From assembly GCA_028687415.1 (NCBI GenBank), contig JAQUAC010000140.1, positions 1-6,289 on the forward strand: DNA of 6,289 bases, in the 5' to 3' direction. Every line of letters begins with the position of its first letter. Position 1 is the first letter of the stretch. The notes below the pieces were generated by a model. That model was not told where the DNA came from. It saw only the letters and a program-made list of their open reading frames with translations, and ran no database searches. The translations under genes and the position numbers were made by a program. Shown piece by piece: positions 1 to 5,431 of the stretch. This stretch comes from Acidocella sp. GTDB lineage: Bacteria > Pseudomonadota > Alphaproteobacteria > Acetobacterales > Acetobacteraceae.

Positions 1-2
1 CG

Positions 3-509
3 CTCATCCGGCTGTTCCGCACGCATCTGCCAGAGCCCGCGCCTATCACCATCCTGGCCGCCGAGCCACACCCGCGCGCGCCACGCCCGCCCCGTCCTGC
101 GCCCAACTACGCCGAAGGCAACAGCCATAGTGCTGGCGGCGGTGATTCAAGCTGGTTCCGCGTGCCCGTCGGGCGCAAGCAGAACGCCGACCCGAAATGG
201 CTCATCCCGCTCATCTGCCGCGCCGGCAACATCACTAAGCAGGAGATCGGTGCCATCAGGGTGTTCGACCGAGAGACGAAATTTGAAATTCTGCCGCATG
301 CCTCGGCGGAGTTCACCGCCACCCTGGCTGCCGGCATTGCGGGGGATCTGAATATCGACCCCACCACGCCGCCCAGCCCTGGAGCACGCGGGCCTATGGG
401 GCCTCGCCCCACCGGCCCCAGGCCGCCGCGGCCGGAATACGCCGCCACCGACAAACCCAGCGAGCAACAGCGCCGCAAGAAGAACAAGGCCGCCAAGAAC
501 ATCTGGTAA
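3..509 (+). CDS. DEAD-box RNA helicase, C-terminal part (5' end outside the window)
   Basis: This frame is open from the left edge to the TAA at 507-509 and gives 168 residues; the helicase core lies outside the window. The first residues (LIRLFRTHLPEP) resemble the end of the linker after the RecA-like core. A Pro/Arg-rich spacer (about 11-50) follows. Residues 50-120 match the DbpA-type RNA-binding domain (RRM-like) at the C-terminus of DeaD/CsdA/DbpA helicases: WFRVPVGRKQNADP, then WLIPLICR, a G-I/N-T-K-QEIGAI segment, and a TKFEI strand. The tail is Pro/Gly-rich (about 121-145) and ends with a basic cluster (QQRRKKNKAAKN), typical of non-specific RNA contacts. The expected role is ATP-dependent RNA unwinding in ribosome assembly or cold adaptation. 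Which paralogue it is cannot be settled without the core. Internal GTG or ATG codons, such as GTG at 162, would cut the domain and are not the start. It converges on lexA. Confidence 0.85.
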   Translation, partial: LIRLFRTHLPEPAPITILAAEPHPRAPRPPRPAPNYAEGNSHSAGGGDSSWFRVPVGRKQNADPKWLIPLICRAGNITKQEIGAIRVFDRETKFEILPHASAEFTATLAAGIAGDLNIDPTTPPSPGARGPMGPRPTGPRPPRPEYAATDKPSEQQRRKKNKAAKNIW

Positions 510-518
510 GCCGTCTCC

Positions 519-546
519 TGACCGGGCCTTTAAATCGGCCCGGTCA
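519..546. terminator. Hairpin between convergent helicase gene and lexA, probable bidirectional terminator
   Basis: TGACCGGGCC at 519-528 and its exact reverse complement at 537-546 form a perfect 10-bp, GC-rich stem with an 8-nt AT-rich loop. It sits 9 nt after the helicase stop and 8 nt after the lexA stop on the other strand, where a shared terminator is expected. Neither side has a run of T after the stem, so it is not a textbook intrinsic terminator. It may terminate weakly, act with Rho, or protect mRNA 3' ends. Confidence 0.6.
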
Positions 547-554
547 GCTCCACC

Positions 555-1253
555 TCAATAGCGGCGCAGCAACGCCACGAGGTGTCCCTGTACCTTCACC
601 CGCTCAGCTGGAAAAATCCTGGTCTCATACCTTATATTGGCCGGTTCCAGAGCAATCGATTGCCCCTTGCGGCGCAACCGCTTCAGCGTCACCTCGGCCT
701 CGTCGATCAACGCCACAATGATCTGCCCGTTCTCCGCCGTCTCTCCCTTACGGATGATGACCGTATCACCGTCCAGAATCCCGGCCTCGATCATCGAGTC
801 CCCTTCCACCTGCAAGGCGAAGTGGTCTCCCGGCCCAAGCAGGGCAACCGGCACCTCGATCTCTTCCTCATTATCCCGCAGCGCCTCTATGGGCAGACCG
901 GCGGCGATCTTGCCGTAAAGCGGCAGAGAAACCGCCCCTGCCTCGTTGGCCGAACGCACGCCGGGCAGCTTGCCAGAGAAATTCCCCTGAATCACGTTCG
1001 GAGCAAAGCGCGACAATTCCCGCGCCGGCGGGGCCAGATCGTCCGAGAGCCGCACCACCTCCAGTGCTCGCGCACGGTGCTTGTGCCGCCGCAAAAAGCC
1101 CCTCTCCTCCAGCGCCGTGATCAGCCGGTGAATGCCCGACTTGGAGCGTAACTTAAGTGCGTCCTTCATCTCCTCGAAACTCGGGCTACACCCAGTCTCG
1201 CGCAGACATTTGTCAATAAAGACCAGTAATTCGTGTTGCTTGGTGGTTAGCAT
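555..1253 (-). CDS. lexA: LexA, SOS-response transcriptional repressor / self-cleaving protease
   Basis: This is the repressor of the DNA-damage (SOS) regulon; activated RecA triggers its self-cleavage. The product is 232 residues. Residues 1-65 are the winged helix-turn-helix domain (MLTTKQHELLVFIDKCL, then the recognition-helix region KLRSKSGIHRLITALEERGF). A linker of about 40 residues (68-108) is longer than in E. coli LexA (202 aa in total), as is usual in Alphaproteobacteria. The S24 peptidase domain follows. The cleavage site is Ala118-Gly119 in YGKIAAG, the nucleophile is Ser153 in EGDSM, and the general base is Lys191 in EVTLKRL. The ATG at 1251-1253 was chosen because family proteins begin at MLT.KQ and GGAG stands 6 nt upstream. 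An in-frame TTG at 1287-1289 would add 12 residues unlike the family. The gene has its own promoter with an SOS box, so it is very probably autorepressed. It lies downstream of moeA. Confidence 0.96.
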   Translation of the reverse strand: MLTTKQHELLVFIDKCLRETGCSPSFEEMKDALKLRSKSGIHRLITALEERGFLRRHKHRARALEVVRLSDDLAPPARELSRFAPNVIQGNFSGKLPGVRSANEAGAVSLPLYGKIAAGLPIEALRDNEEEIEVPVALLGPGDHFALQVEGDSMIEAGILDGDTVIIRKGETAENGQIIVALIDEAEVTLKRLRRKGQSIALEPANIRYETRIFPAERVKVQGHLVALLRRY

Positions 1254-1259
1254 GAAATT

Positions 1260-1263
1260 CTCC
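1260..1263 (-). promoter_or_regulatory. Ribosome binding site of lexA
   Basis: GGAG on the minus strand lies 6 nt before the ATG ending at 1253. It supports that ATG over the in-frame upstream TTG at 1287-1289. Confidence 0.7.
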
Positions 1264-1307
1264 AAGGCTCCGGCGCCTTGCAGGAACAAAGCGCCAACTA
1301 AGCGTTT

Positions 1308-1322
1308 GTTCTAGTTTAGTTC
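1308..1322. promoter_or_regulatory. SOS box (LexA operator), GTTC-N7-GTTC
   Basis: GTTC at 1308-1311 and GTTC at 1319-1322 are separated by exactly 7 bases (TAGTTTA). This is a perfect match to the direct-repeat LexA box known from Alphaproteobacteria such as Rhodobacter, read on the + strand (GAAC-N7-GAAC on the lexA strand). It lies 54 bp upstream of the lexA ATG and covers the proposed -10 element, so bound LexA would block RNA polymerase at its own gene. Confidence 0.88.
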
Positions 1323-1337
1323 TTGCTTTCCCGTCAA
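1308..1337 (-). promoter_or_regulatory. Predicted sigma70-type promoter of lexA
   Basis: On the minus strand, TTGACG (complement of 1332-1337) matches the -35 consensus at 5 of 6 positions. An 18-nt spacer follows, then TAGAAC (complement of 1308-1313), a 4 of 6 match to a -10. The -35 begins 3 bp past the moeA stop codon. The predicted transcript would start near 1300 with a leader of about 45-50 nt. The -10 call is weaker than the -35, but its overlap with the SOS box makes functional sense. Confidence 0.6.
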
Positions 1338-1340
1338 GCG

Positions 1341-2537
1341 TCACAAATCGTATAGCCGAATAATCTCAACCGCCTCGCCTTCCGCCAGCGCCCCCTGGTG
1401 AGGCAGACGGCGGATCAGCGCATCGGCACTCGCCAAGGCGCGCAGCACACTCGAATCCTGCACAGGCAACGGCGTCGCCACCCACCCCTCGTCCCGCCAT
1501 TCCAGCGTGGCGCGCATATAATCCTCGCGCGCATCGTTTGGCCTCACCCCCTGCCCCAGCCGCGCCCGGCCGAAAACTGGCCCTGCCGCGGGCAAGCCGC
1601 TCATCGCCGTCAGCGCCGTCTCCAAAAACAAAATGGCACAGACAAACGCCGAAACCGGATTCCCTGGCAAACCCAGCACAGGCATTTCGTCAATGCGCCC
1701 AAAGATCAACGGTTTGCCTGGCCGCATAGCTATTTTCCAGAAATCCAGCGCGAATCCATGCGTCTCCAAGCCGGCCTGCACGAGATCGTGCGCGCCCACG
1801 CTCGCCCCTCCGGTTGTGACCAGCATATCCGCCCCCCGCGCCGCCGCCGCAGCAGCAGCTATGGCCGAGGCATCGTCCCGCGCGATCGACAATAGCAGGG
1901 GCTCCCCGCCACGCGCCGCAATGAATGCCATCAGCATTGAGGAGTTTGAGCTTACAATCCCGCTCGAGCCGATCGGTTCACCCGGCAGAGATATCTCATC
2001 CCCCGTCGCCAGAATCGCGATTCGCGGACGGCGATACACGCACAGCCAGGGGTGATTCCCCGCCGCGGCCAGCCCGATATCCCGTACCGTCAGCCGTCGC
2101 CCAGCCTGTATAAGTTCCTGCCCCACAAGAAAATCCTGTCCCTGGCGGCGCACATGCCGCCCGGCGGTGCAGGCTTCACCAATGGTCACGATGCCATCCG
2201 CCGCAACGGCGTTTTCCTGCATCAATACCGTATCCGTGCCTGCAGGCATGAAGCTGCCGGTGAACAACCGCACCGTCTCGCCCGCGCCAACGCTTCCAGT
2301 AAACGCATGCCCCGCCGGAGCCTCGCCGATCAGGCGCAACCGCGCCCCCGCCATGCCGTCCTCAGCGCGCAGCGCATAGCCATCCATAGCCGAAACATCC
2401 GCTGGCGGCTGCGAAACCCGTGCCAGCACCGGCACCGCCAGAACCCGCCCATGAGCCTGCGCCAGCGCCACAATCTCGGTGCCCACCGGCCGCAAACCCG
2501 CGAGAATCCTCGCCCGCGCTTCCTCCACGCTAATCAT
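1341..2537 (-). CDS. moeA: MoeA, molybdopterin molybdenumtransferase
   Basis: MoeA inserts molybdate into adenylylated molybdopterin to finish the molybdenum cofactor in the cytoplasm. The product is 398 residues, the usual family length. The N-terminal MoeA domain (about 1-165) contains QPPADVSAMDGYAL with the conserved Asp52. The central molybdopterin-binding domain (about 170-305) contains ATGDEI..PGEPI, TTGGASVGAHD (240-251), MRPGKPLIFG (271-280) and LPGNPVSAF (290-298). The C-terminal domain (about 320-395) has the expected RARLGQG and EGEAVEII segments. A run of Ala (225-233) sits between helices of the central domain and looks like ordinary GC-rich low complexity. The start ATG overlaps the moaC stop as ATGA (2534-2537), with GGGAG about 12 nt upstream, so translation is probably coupled. 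No terminator is seen after its TGA; the lexA promoter begins almost at once. Confidence 0.96.
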   Translation of the reverse strand: MISVEEARARILAGLRPVGTEIVALAQAHGRVLAVPVLARVSQPPADVSAMDGYALRAEDGMAGARLRLIGEAPAGHAFTGSVGAGETVRLFTGSFMPAGTDTVLMQENAVAADGIVTIGEACTAGRHVRRQGQDFLVGQELIQAGRRLTVRDIGLAAAGNHPWLCVYRRPRIAILATGDEISLPGEPIGSSGIVSSNSSMLMAFIAARGGEPLLLSIARDDASAIAAAAAAARGADMLVTTGGASVGAHDLVQAGLETHGFALDFWKIAMRPGKPLIFGRIDEMPVLGLPGNPVSAFVCAILFLETALTAMSGLPAAGPVFGRARLGQGVRPNDAREDYMRATLEWRDEGWVATPLPVQDSSVLRALASADALIRRLPHQGALAEGEAVEIIRLYDL

Positions 2538-3004
2538 GGCTGAGAAAAATCTCCCGTCTTGCCGCCGGTTTTCTCAACCACCCGAATCGCCTCGATCCGC
2601 ATGCCCCGATCAACGGCCTTCACCATGTCGTAAATCGTCAGCGCCGCGACGCTCACCGCCGTCAGCGCTTCCATCTCCACACCGGTCCGCCCTGTGCTCC
2701 GCACCGTCGCGGAAATCTCCACCGCATCCTCGCCCAGGCCCAGCTCCAGCGAGACCGCGTCCAGCGGCAAAGGATGGCATAGCGGGATCAACTCCGCCGT
2801 CCGCTTAGCCGCCATGATTCCGGCCAAGCGCGCTGCTGCGAGCACATCGCCCTTCTTTGTCCCACCGCTCTTGATCAGCGCCAGCGTCTCCGGCAGCATC
2901 GCCACACGCCCCTTGGCCGTGGCCTGCCGCACAGTCTCCGTCTTGGCTGATACATCGACCATACGGGCCGCACCCGACTCGTCGATATGCGTCAGCCGGT
3001 TCAA
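2534..3004 (-). CDS. moaC: MoaC, cyclic pyranopterin monophosphate synthase
   Basis: MoaC converts the 3',8-cyclo-GTP made by MoaA into cyclic pyranopterin monophosphate, the first stable intermediate of molybdenum cofactor synthesis. The product is 156 residues, a normal length. Conserved catalytic residues are present: Lys51 (GGTKKGD), His77 (LIPLCHPL), Glu110 and Glu112 (GVEMEALTAV), and Asp126 and Lys129 (DMVKAVDR). The start is a TTG (3002-3004) that overlaps the trpC stop as TTGA. It is preferred because it restores the family N-terminus LTHIDESG.A.MVDVS; the first ATG (residue 15, at 2960-2962) would remove that conserved segment. The upstream Shine-Dalgarno is weak (GGAA, 4 nt away), so translation probably depends on coupling to trpC. 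No moaA is present in the window. Confidence 0.96.
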   Translation of the reverse strand: MNRLTHIDESGAARMVDVSAKTETVRQATAKGRVAMLPETLALIKSGGTKKGDVLAAARLAGIMAAKRTAELIPLCHPLPLDAVSLELGLGEDAVEISATVRSTGRTGVEMEALTAVSVAALTIYDMVKAVDRGMRIEAIRVVEKTGGKTGDFSQP

Positions 3005-3810
3005 TTCGTTCCGAGCAGCCGGCGCACGGCCAAGCCGACATTCTGCTCACGCATCAGCGACTCGCCCACCAGGAAGCCCTGCACGCAGACCTTCCGCAGC
3101 CGTTCGATATCCTCATGCGTCTTGATCCCGGATTCAGAGATCAGGAACCGATCCGGCGGACACAGGCGGGAAAGCTCCTCGGTCGTATCCAGAGATGTCA
3201 CCATGGTCTTCAAGTTACGGTTGTTAATGCCGAGCAGCGGCGTCTGCAGCCCTAGCGCCCGCTCCCGCTCCCCCGCGTTATGCACTTCCGCCAGCACATC
3301 CATATCCAGCGCCCGCGCCAGAGCCTCCAGCTCCCGCGCCTGCTCGTCCTCCAGCGCCGCCAGGATCAGCAGAATACAATCCGCCCCCATCGCCCGGCTC
3401 TCGTAAATCTGCCACTCATCCAGAACAAAATCCTTACGCAACACCGGCAAACTCACCGCCGCCCGCGCCGCCTGCAAATGCGCCGTGGTACCGGAGAAAT
3501 ATTTCTCATCCGTCAGCACCGAGAGGCAGACCGCCCCAGCCTCCGCATAAGCCTGCGCCAGCGCCACCGGATCAAAATCCTCGCGGATCAGCCCACCGGA
3601 GGGCGATGCTTTCTTGATCTCGGTAATCAGCCCCGGCAGCCCCGCCGCCGAAGCATCCATCAGCGCCCGCCCAAATCCACGTGGTTTGTCCGCCTCACGG
3701 GCCGCCTGCTTCACCTCGTCCAGTGATAACGCCGCCTGCCGCTCCGCTACTTCCACGCGCTTATCCGCGCAGATTTTGGCCAGCACATCCTCAAGCGCGA
3801 TCATATTCAT
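3001..3810 (-). CDS. trpC: TrpC, indole-3-glycerol phosphate synthase
   Basis: TrpC decarboxylates and closes the ring of carboxyphenylamino-deoxyribulose phosphate to give indole-3-glycerol phosphate, the fourth committed step of tryptophan synthesis. The product is a 269-residue single-domain TIM barrel with no PRAI (TrpF) fusion, unlike E. coli TrpC. Family motifs are in order: Glu64-Ile-Lys66..Ser69-Pro70 (EIKKASPSGG), SVLTDEKYFSG (97-107), LRKDF with Lys126, AEVH with Glu175, INNRNL with Asn196, SESGI (225-229) and the phosphate-binding FLVGESLM (246-253). The ATG at 3808-3810 overlaps the trpD stop as ATGA; a second ATG follows two codons later. AGGAG and AGGGG stretches lie 11 and 5 nt upstream of the first ATG, which therefore is the better start. 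Confidence 0.97.
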   Translation of the reverse strand: MNMIALEDVLAKICADKRVEVAERQAALSLDEVKQAAREADKPRGFGRALMDASAAGLPGLITEIKKASPSGGLIREDFDPVALAQAYAEAGAVCLSVLTDEKYFSGTTAHLQAARAAVSLPVLRKDFVLDEWQIYESRAMGADCILLILAALEDEQARELEALARALDMDVLAEVHNAGERERALGLQTPLLGINNRNLKTMVTSLDTTEELSRLCPPDRFLISESGIKTHEDIERLRKVCVQGFLVGESLMREQNVGLAVRRLLGTN

Positions 3811-4832
3811 TTATGCCCCTGCTCCTGAGACGCCACGCGCAGCCGCTCAAGCACAGCCGCGGCAGCGCCGCTATCAATTGCCGCCGCGGCGCGTGTAACG
3901 CCCTCGGTCAGACTTCCCGTTGCCTCCGTGACGACCAGCGCCGCAGCCGCGTTAAACAAAATTGTGTCGCGATACCCGTTTTTTGCGCCGCCCAGCACCG
4001 CGCGCAGCGCCGCCGCGTTCTCCGCCGCATCGCCGCCTTGCAGCGCCTCCATCGGCACCGGCGCCAGACCGGCATCGGCGGCACGCAGGGTGAATTCCCG
4101 TATCTCGCCATGGCGAAGCGCCGCCACTTGGTTTTCGCCAGCCAGAATCAACTCATCCAGCCCGCCGCCATGCACCACCCAGGCCGTTTCGCTACCCAGT
4201 TTGGCGAGCGTCTCCGCCACTGGCCTGCACCACACCGGGTCATAAACCCCAATCAGCTGATGCTTCACGCCGGCTGGATTCGCCATCGGCCCAGTCAGAT
4301 TGAAAATCGTGCGCGTACCAAGCTCCACGCGAGCCTGCGCCGCATGGCGCAGCGCCGGATGGTGCCGTGGCGCAAACAAAAACACGCACCCCGCCTCAGC
4401 CAGCACGCCAGAAAGCCGCTCCATCGGCGGCTCGATATTTACGCCTAGCGCGGCCAGCACATCTGCACCGCCCGCGCGGGAGGTGAGCGCCCGGTTGCCA
4501 TGCTTGGCCACGGGAATCCCGCACGCTGCCAACACAAACGTCACCGCCGTCGAGATGTTCAGGCTCGCCGCGCCATCGCCGCCCGTGCCACACACATCCA
4601 TGGCGTTTTCCGGCGCCTCGACTCGTGTCATCCGTGCCCGCATCGCCGTCACCACACCGGTCAGCTCCGCCACAGTCTCGCCTCGCACGCGCATCGCCAT
4701 CAGCATGCCGCCGATCTGCGCCGGAGTCGCCAACCCATCCATCACGATGCCGAACGCCGCCTCGGCCTCTTCCGCACTAAGCCTCTCGCCCTTCGCGAGC
4801 CGTGCCAGCACAGGCTTAAGCGACATATTCAT
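3807..4832 (-). CDS. trpD: TrpD, anthranilate phosphoribosyltransferase
   Basis: TrpD transfers phosphoribosyl from PRPP to anthranilate, the second step of tryptophan synthesis. The product is 341 residues, typical for the family. It is a nucleoside phosphoribosyltransferase fold with a helical N-terminal part (about 1-72). The PRPP-binding CGTGGDG is at 81-87, NIST at 92-95, KHGNR at 110-114, the anthranilate-side RVELGTRTIFNLTGP at 168-182, and the Mg-binding HGGGLDE at 221-227 (Asp226, Glu227). The ATG at 4830-4832 overlaps the trpG stop as ATGA, and the protein then starts near the family position. An in-frame GTG at 4860-4862 would add 10 residues inside trpG and is less likely. The Shine-Dalgarno is weak, so start-up probably depends on ribosomes ending trpG. 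TrpD is not fused to TrpG, unlike in E. coli. Confidence 0.97.
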   Translation of the reverse strand: MNMSLKPVLARLAKGERLSAEEAEAAFGIVMDGLATPAQIGGMLMAMRVRGETVAELTGVVTAMRARMTRVEAPENAMDVCGTGGDGAASLNISTAVTFVLAACGIPVAKHGNRALTSRAGGADVLAALGVNIEPPMERLSGVLAEAGCVFLFAPRHHPALRHAAQARVELGTRTIFNLTGPMANPAGVKHQLIGVYDPVWCRPVAETLAKLGSETAWVVHGGGLDELILAGENQVAALRHGEIREFTLRAADAGLAPVPMEALQGGDAAENAAALRAVLGGAKNGYRDTILFNAAAALVVTEATGSLTEGVTRAAAAIDSGAAAAVLERLRVASQEQGHK

Positions 4833-5428
4833 GCCGCCTGCTTCGGCGCCGTCCGCTCGCACGCCAAGTTAAGGAAGTTCCGCAAGATCTCATGCCCGTG
4901 CGAAGTCGCGATGCTCTCGGGATGAAACTGCACGCCATAGATCGGCAGTGTCGCATGCCGCAGCCCCATGATCGTGCCGTCCTCGGTCCAGGCCGTCGCC
5001 ACCAGGGCCTCCGGCAGGGTCGATTTCTGCACGATCAGCGAGTGGTAGCGCGTCGCCGTGAATGGATTCGGCAGCCCCGCGAACACATCCGTGTTGTCAT
5101 GAAAAATCTGGCTCGTTTTGCCGTGCACCGGCTCCACCGCCCTTATCACCTGCCCGCCAAAAGCCTGACCGATGGATTGATGCCCCAGGCACACGCCAAA
5201 CAACGGCACCTCACGTTCCGCCGCCAGCTTCACCATGTCCAGACAGATCCCCGCCTCGGTCGGCGTGCAGGGGCCGGGTGAAAGCACCACCGCCTCGGGG
5301 TTCAACGCCAGTGCCTCTTCCGCCGTCAGCGCATCATTGCGCTTCACCAGGCACTCAGCCCCCAGATCGCCAAAGAACTGCACCAGATTGAAGGTGAAGC
5401 TGTCGTAGTTATCAATCAGAAGAATCAT
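4829..5428 (-). CDS. trpG: TrpG, anthranilate synthase glutamine amidotransferase subunit
   Basis: TrpG releases ammonia from glutamine for TrpE, which uses it to make anthranilate from chorismate. The product is a 199-residue class I (triad) glutamine amidotransferase. It opens with MILLIDNYDSFTFNLVQ, followed by the oxyanion-loop SPGPCTP (50-56), the nucleophile Cys80 in FGVCLGHQ, and YHSLIV (128-133). His169 and Glu171 are in GVQFHPES. The start ATG (5426-5428) lies 3 nt after the trpE stop with a strong GGAGG 8 nt upstream. The same protein family serves p-aminobenzoate synthase (PabA), and many bacteria share one subunit between both roles; its place between trpE and trpD favours tryptophan synthesis, and a dual role cannot be excluded. 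Confidence 0.95.
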   Translation of the reverse strand: MILLIDNYDSFTFNLVQFFGDLGAECLVKRNDALTAEEALALNPEAVVLSPGPCTPTEAGICLDMVKLAAEREVPLFGVCLGHQSIGQAFGGQVIRAVEPVHGKTSQIFHDNTDVFAGLPNPFTATRYHSLIVQKSTLPEALVATAWTEDGTIMGLRHATLPIYGVQFHPESIATSHGHEILRNFLNLACERTAPKQAA

Positions 5429-5431
5429 GGC

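Noticed and set aside
107..502. Minus-strand reading frames opposite the helicase tail
   Set aside because: The + strand frame encodes a clear DbpA-type domain and is open from the window edge; the antisense products are low-complexity Gly/Ala/Arg-rich sequence.
582..1151. + strand reading frame (189 codons) opposite lexA
   Set aside because: lexA on the minus strand has all its domains and catalytic residues; the opposite frame shows no family resemblance.
1254..1289. Extended lexA start at TTG 1287-1289 (12 extra residues)
   Set aside because: The extra residues do not fit the LexA family start, and GGAG is placed correctly for the ATG at 1251-1253.
1838..1864. GCC/GCA-rich repeat in moeA (poly-Ala run) as a possible simple repeat element
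   Set aside because: It is short, mixed-codon, in frame and lies in an Ala-rich helix region; it reads as ordinary coding low complexity.
2013..2060. Possible frame break or fusion in moeA
   Set aside because: The 398-residue frame is continuous and all MoeA motifs occur in order, so there is no disruption.
3681..4448. Long + strand reading frame (255 codons) opposite trpD and trpC
   Set aside because: It is antisense to two genes with complete catalytic motifs, its protein is rich in Arg, His and Pro with no recognisable domain, and such shadow frames are common in GC-rich DNA.
4833..4862. Extended trpD start at GTG 4860-4862
   Set aside because: It would overlap trpG by 34 bp; the ATG within ATGA at 4829-4832 matches the pattern at the other junctions and the family length.
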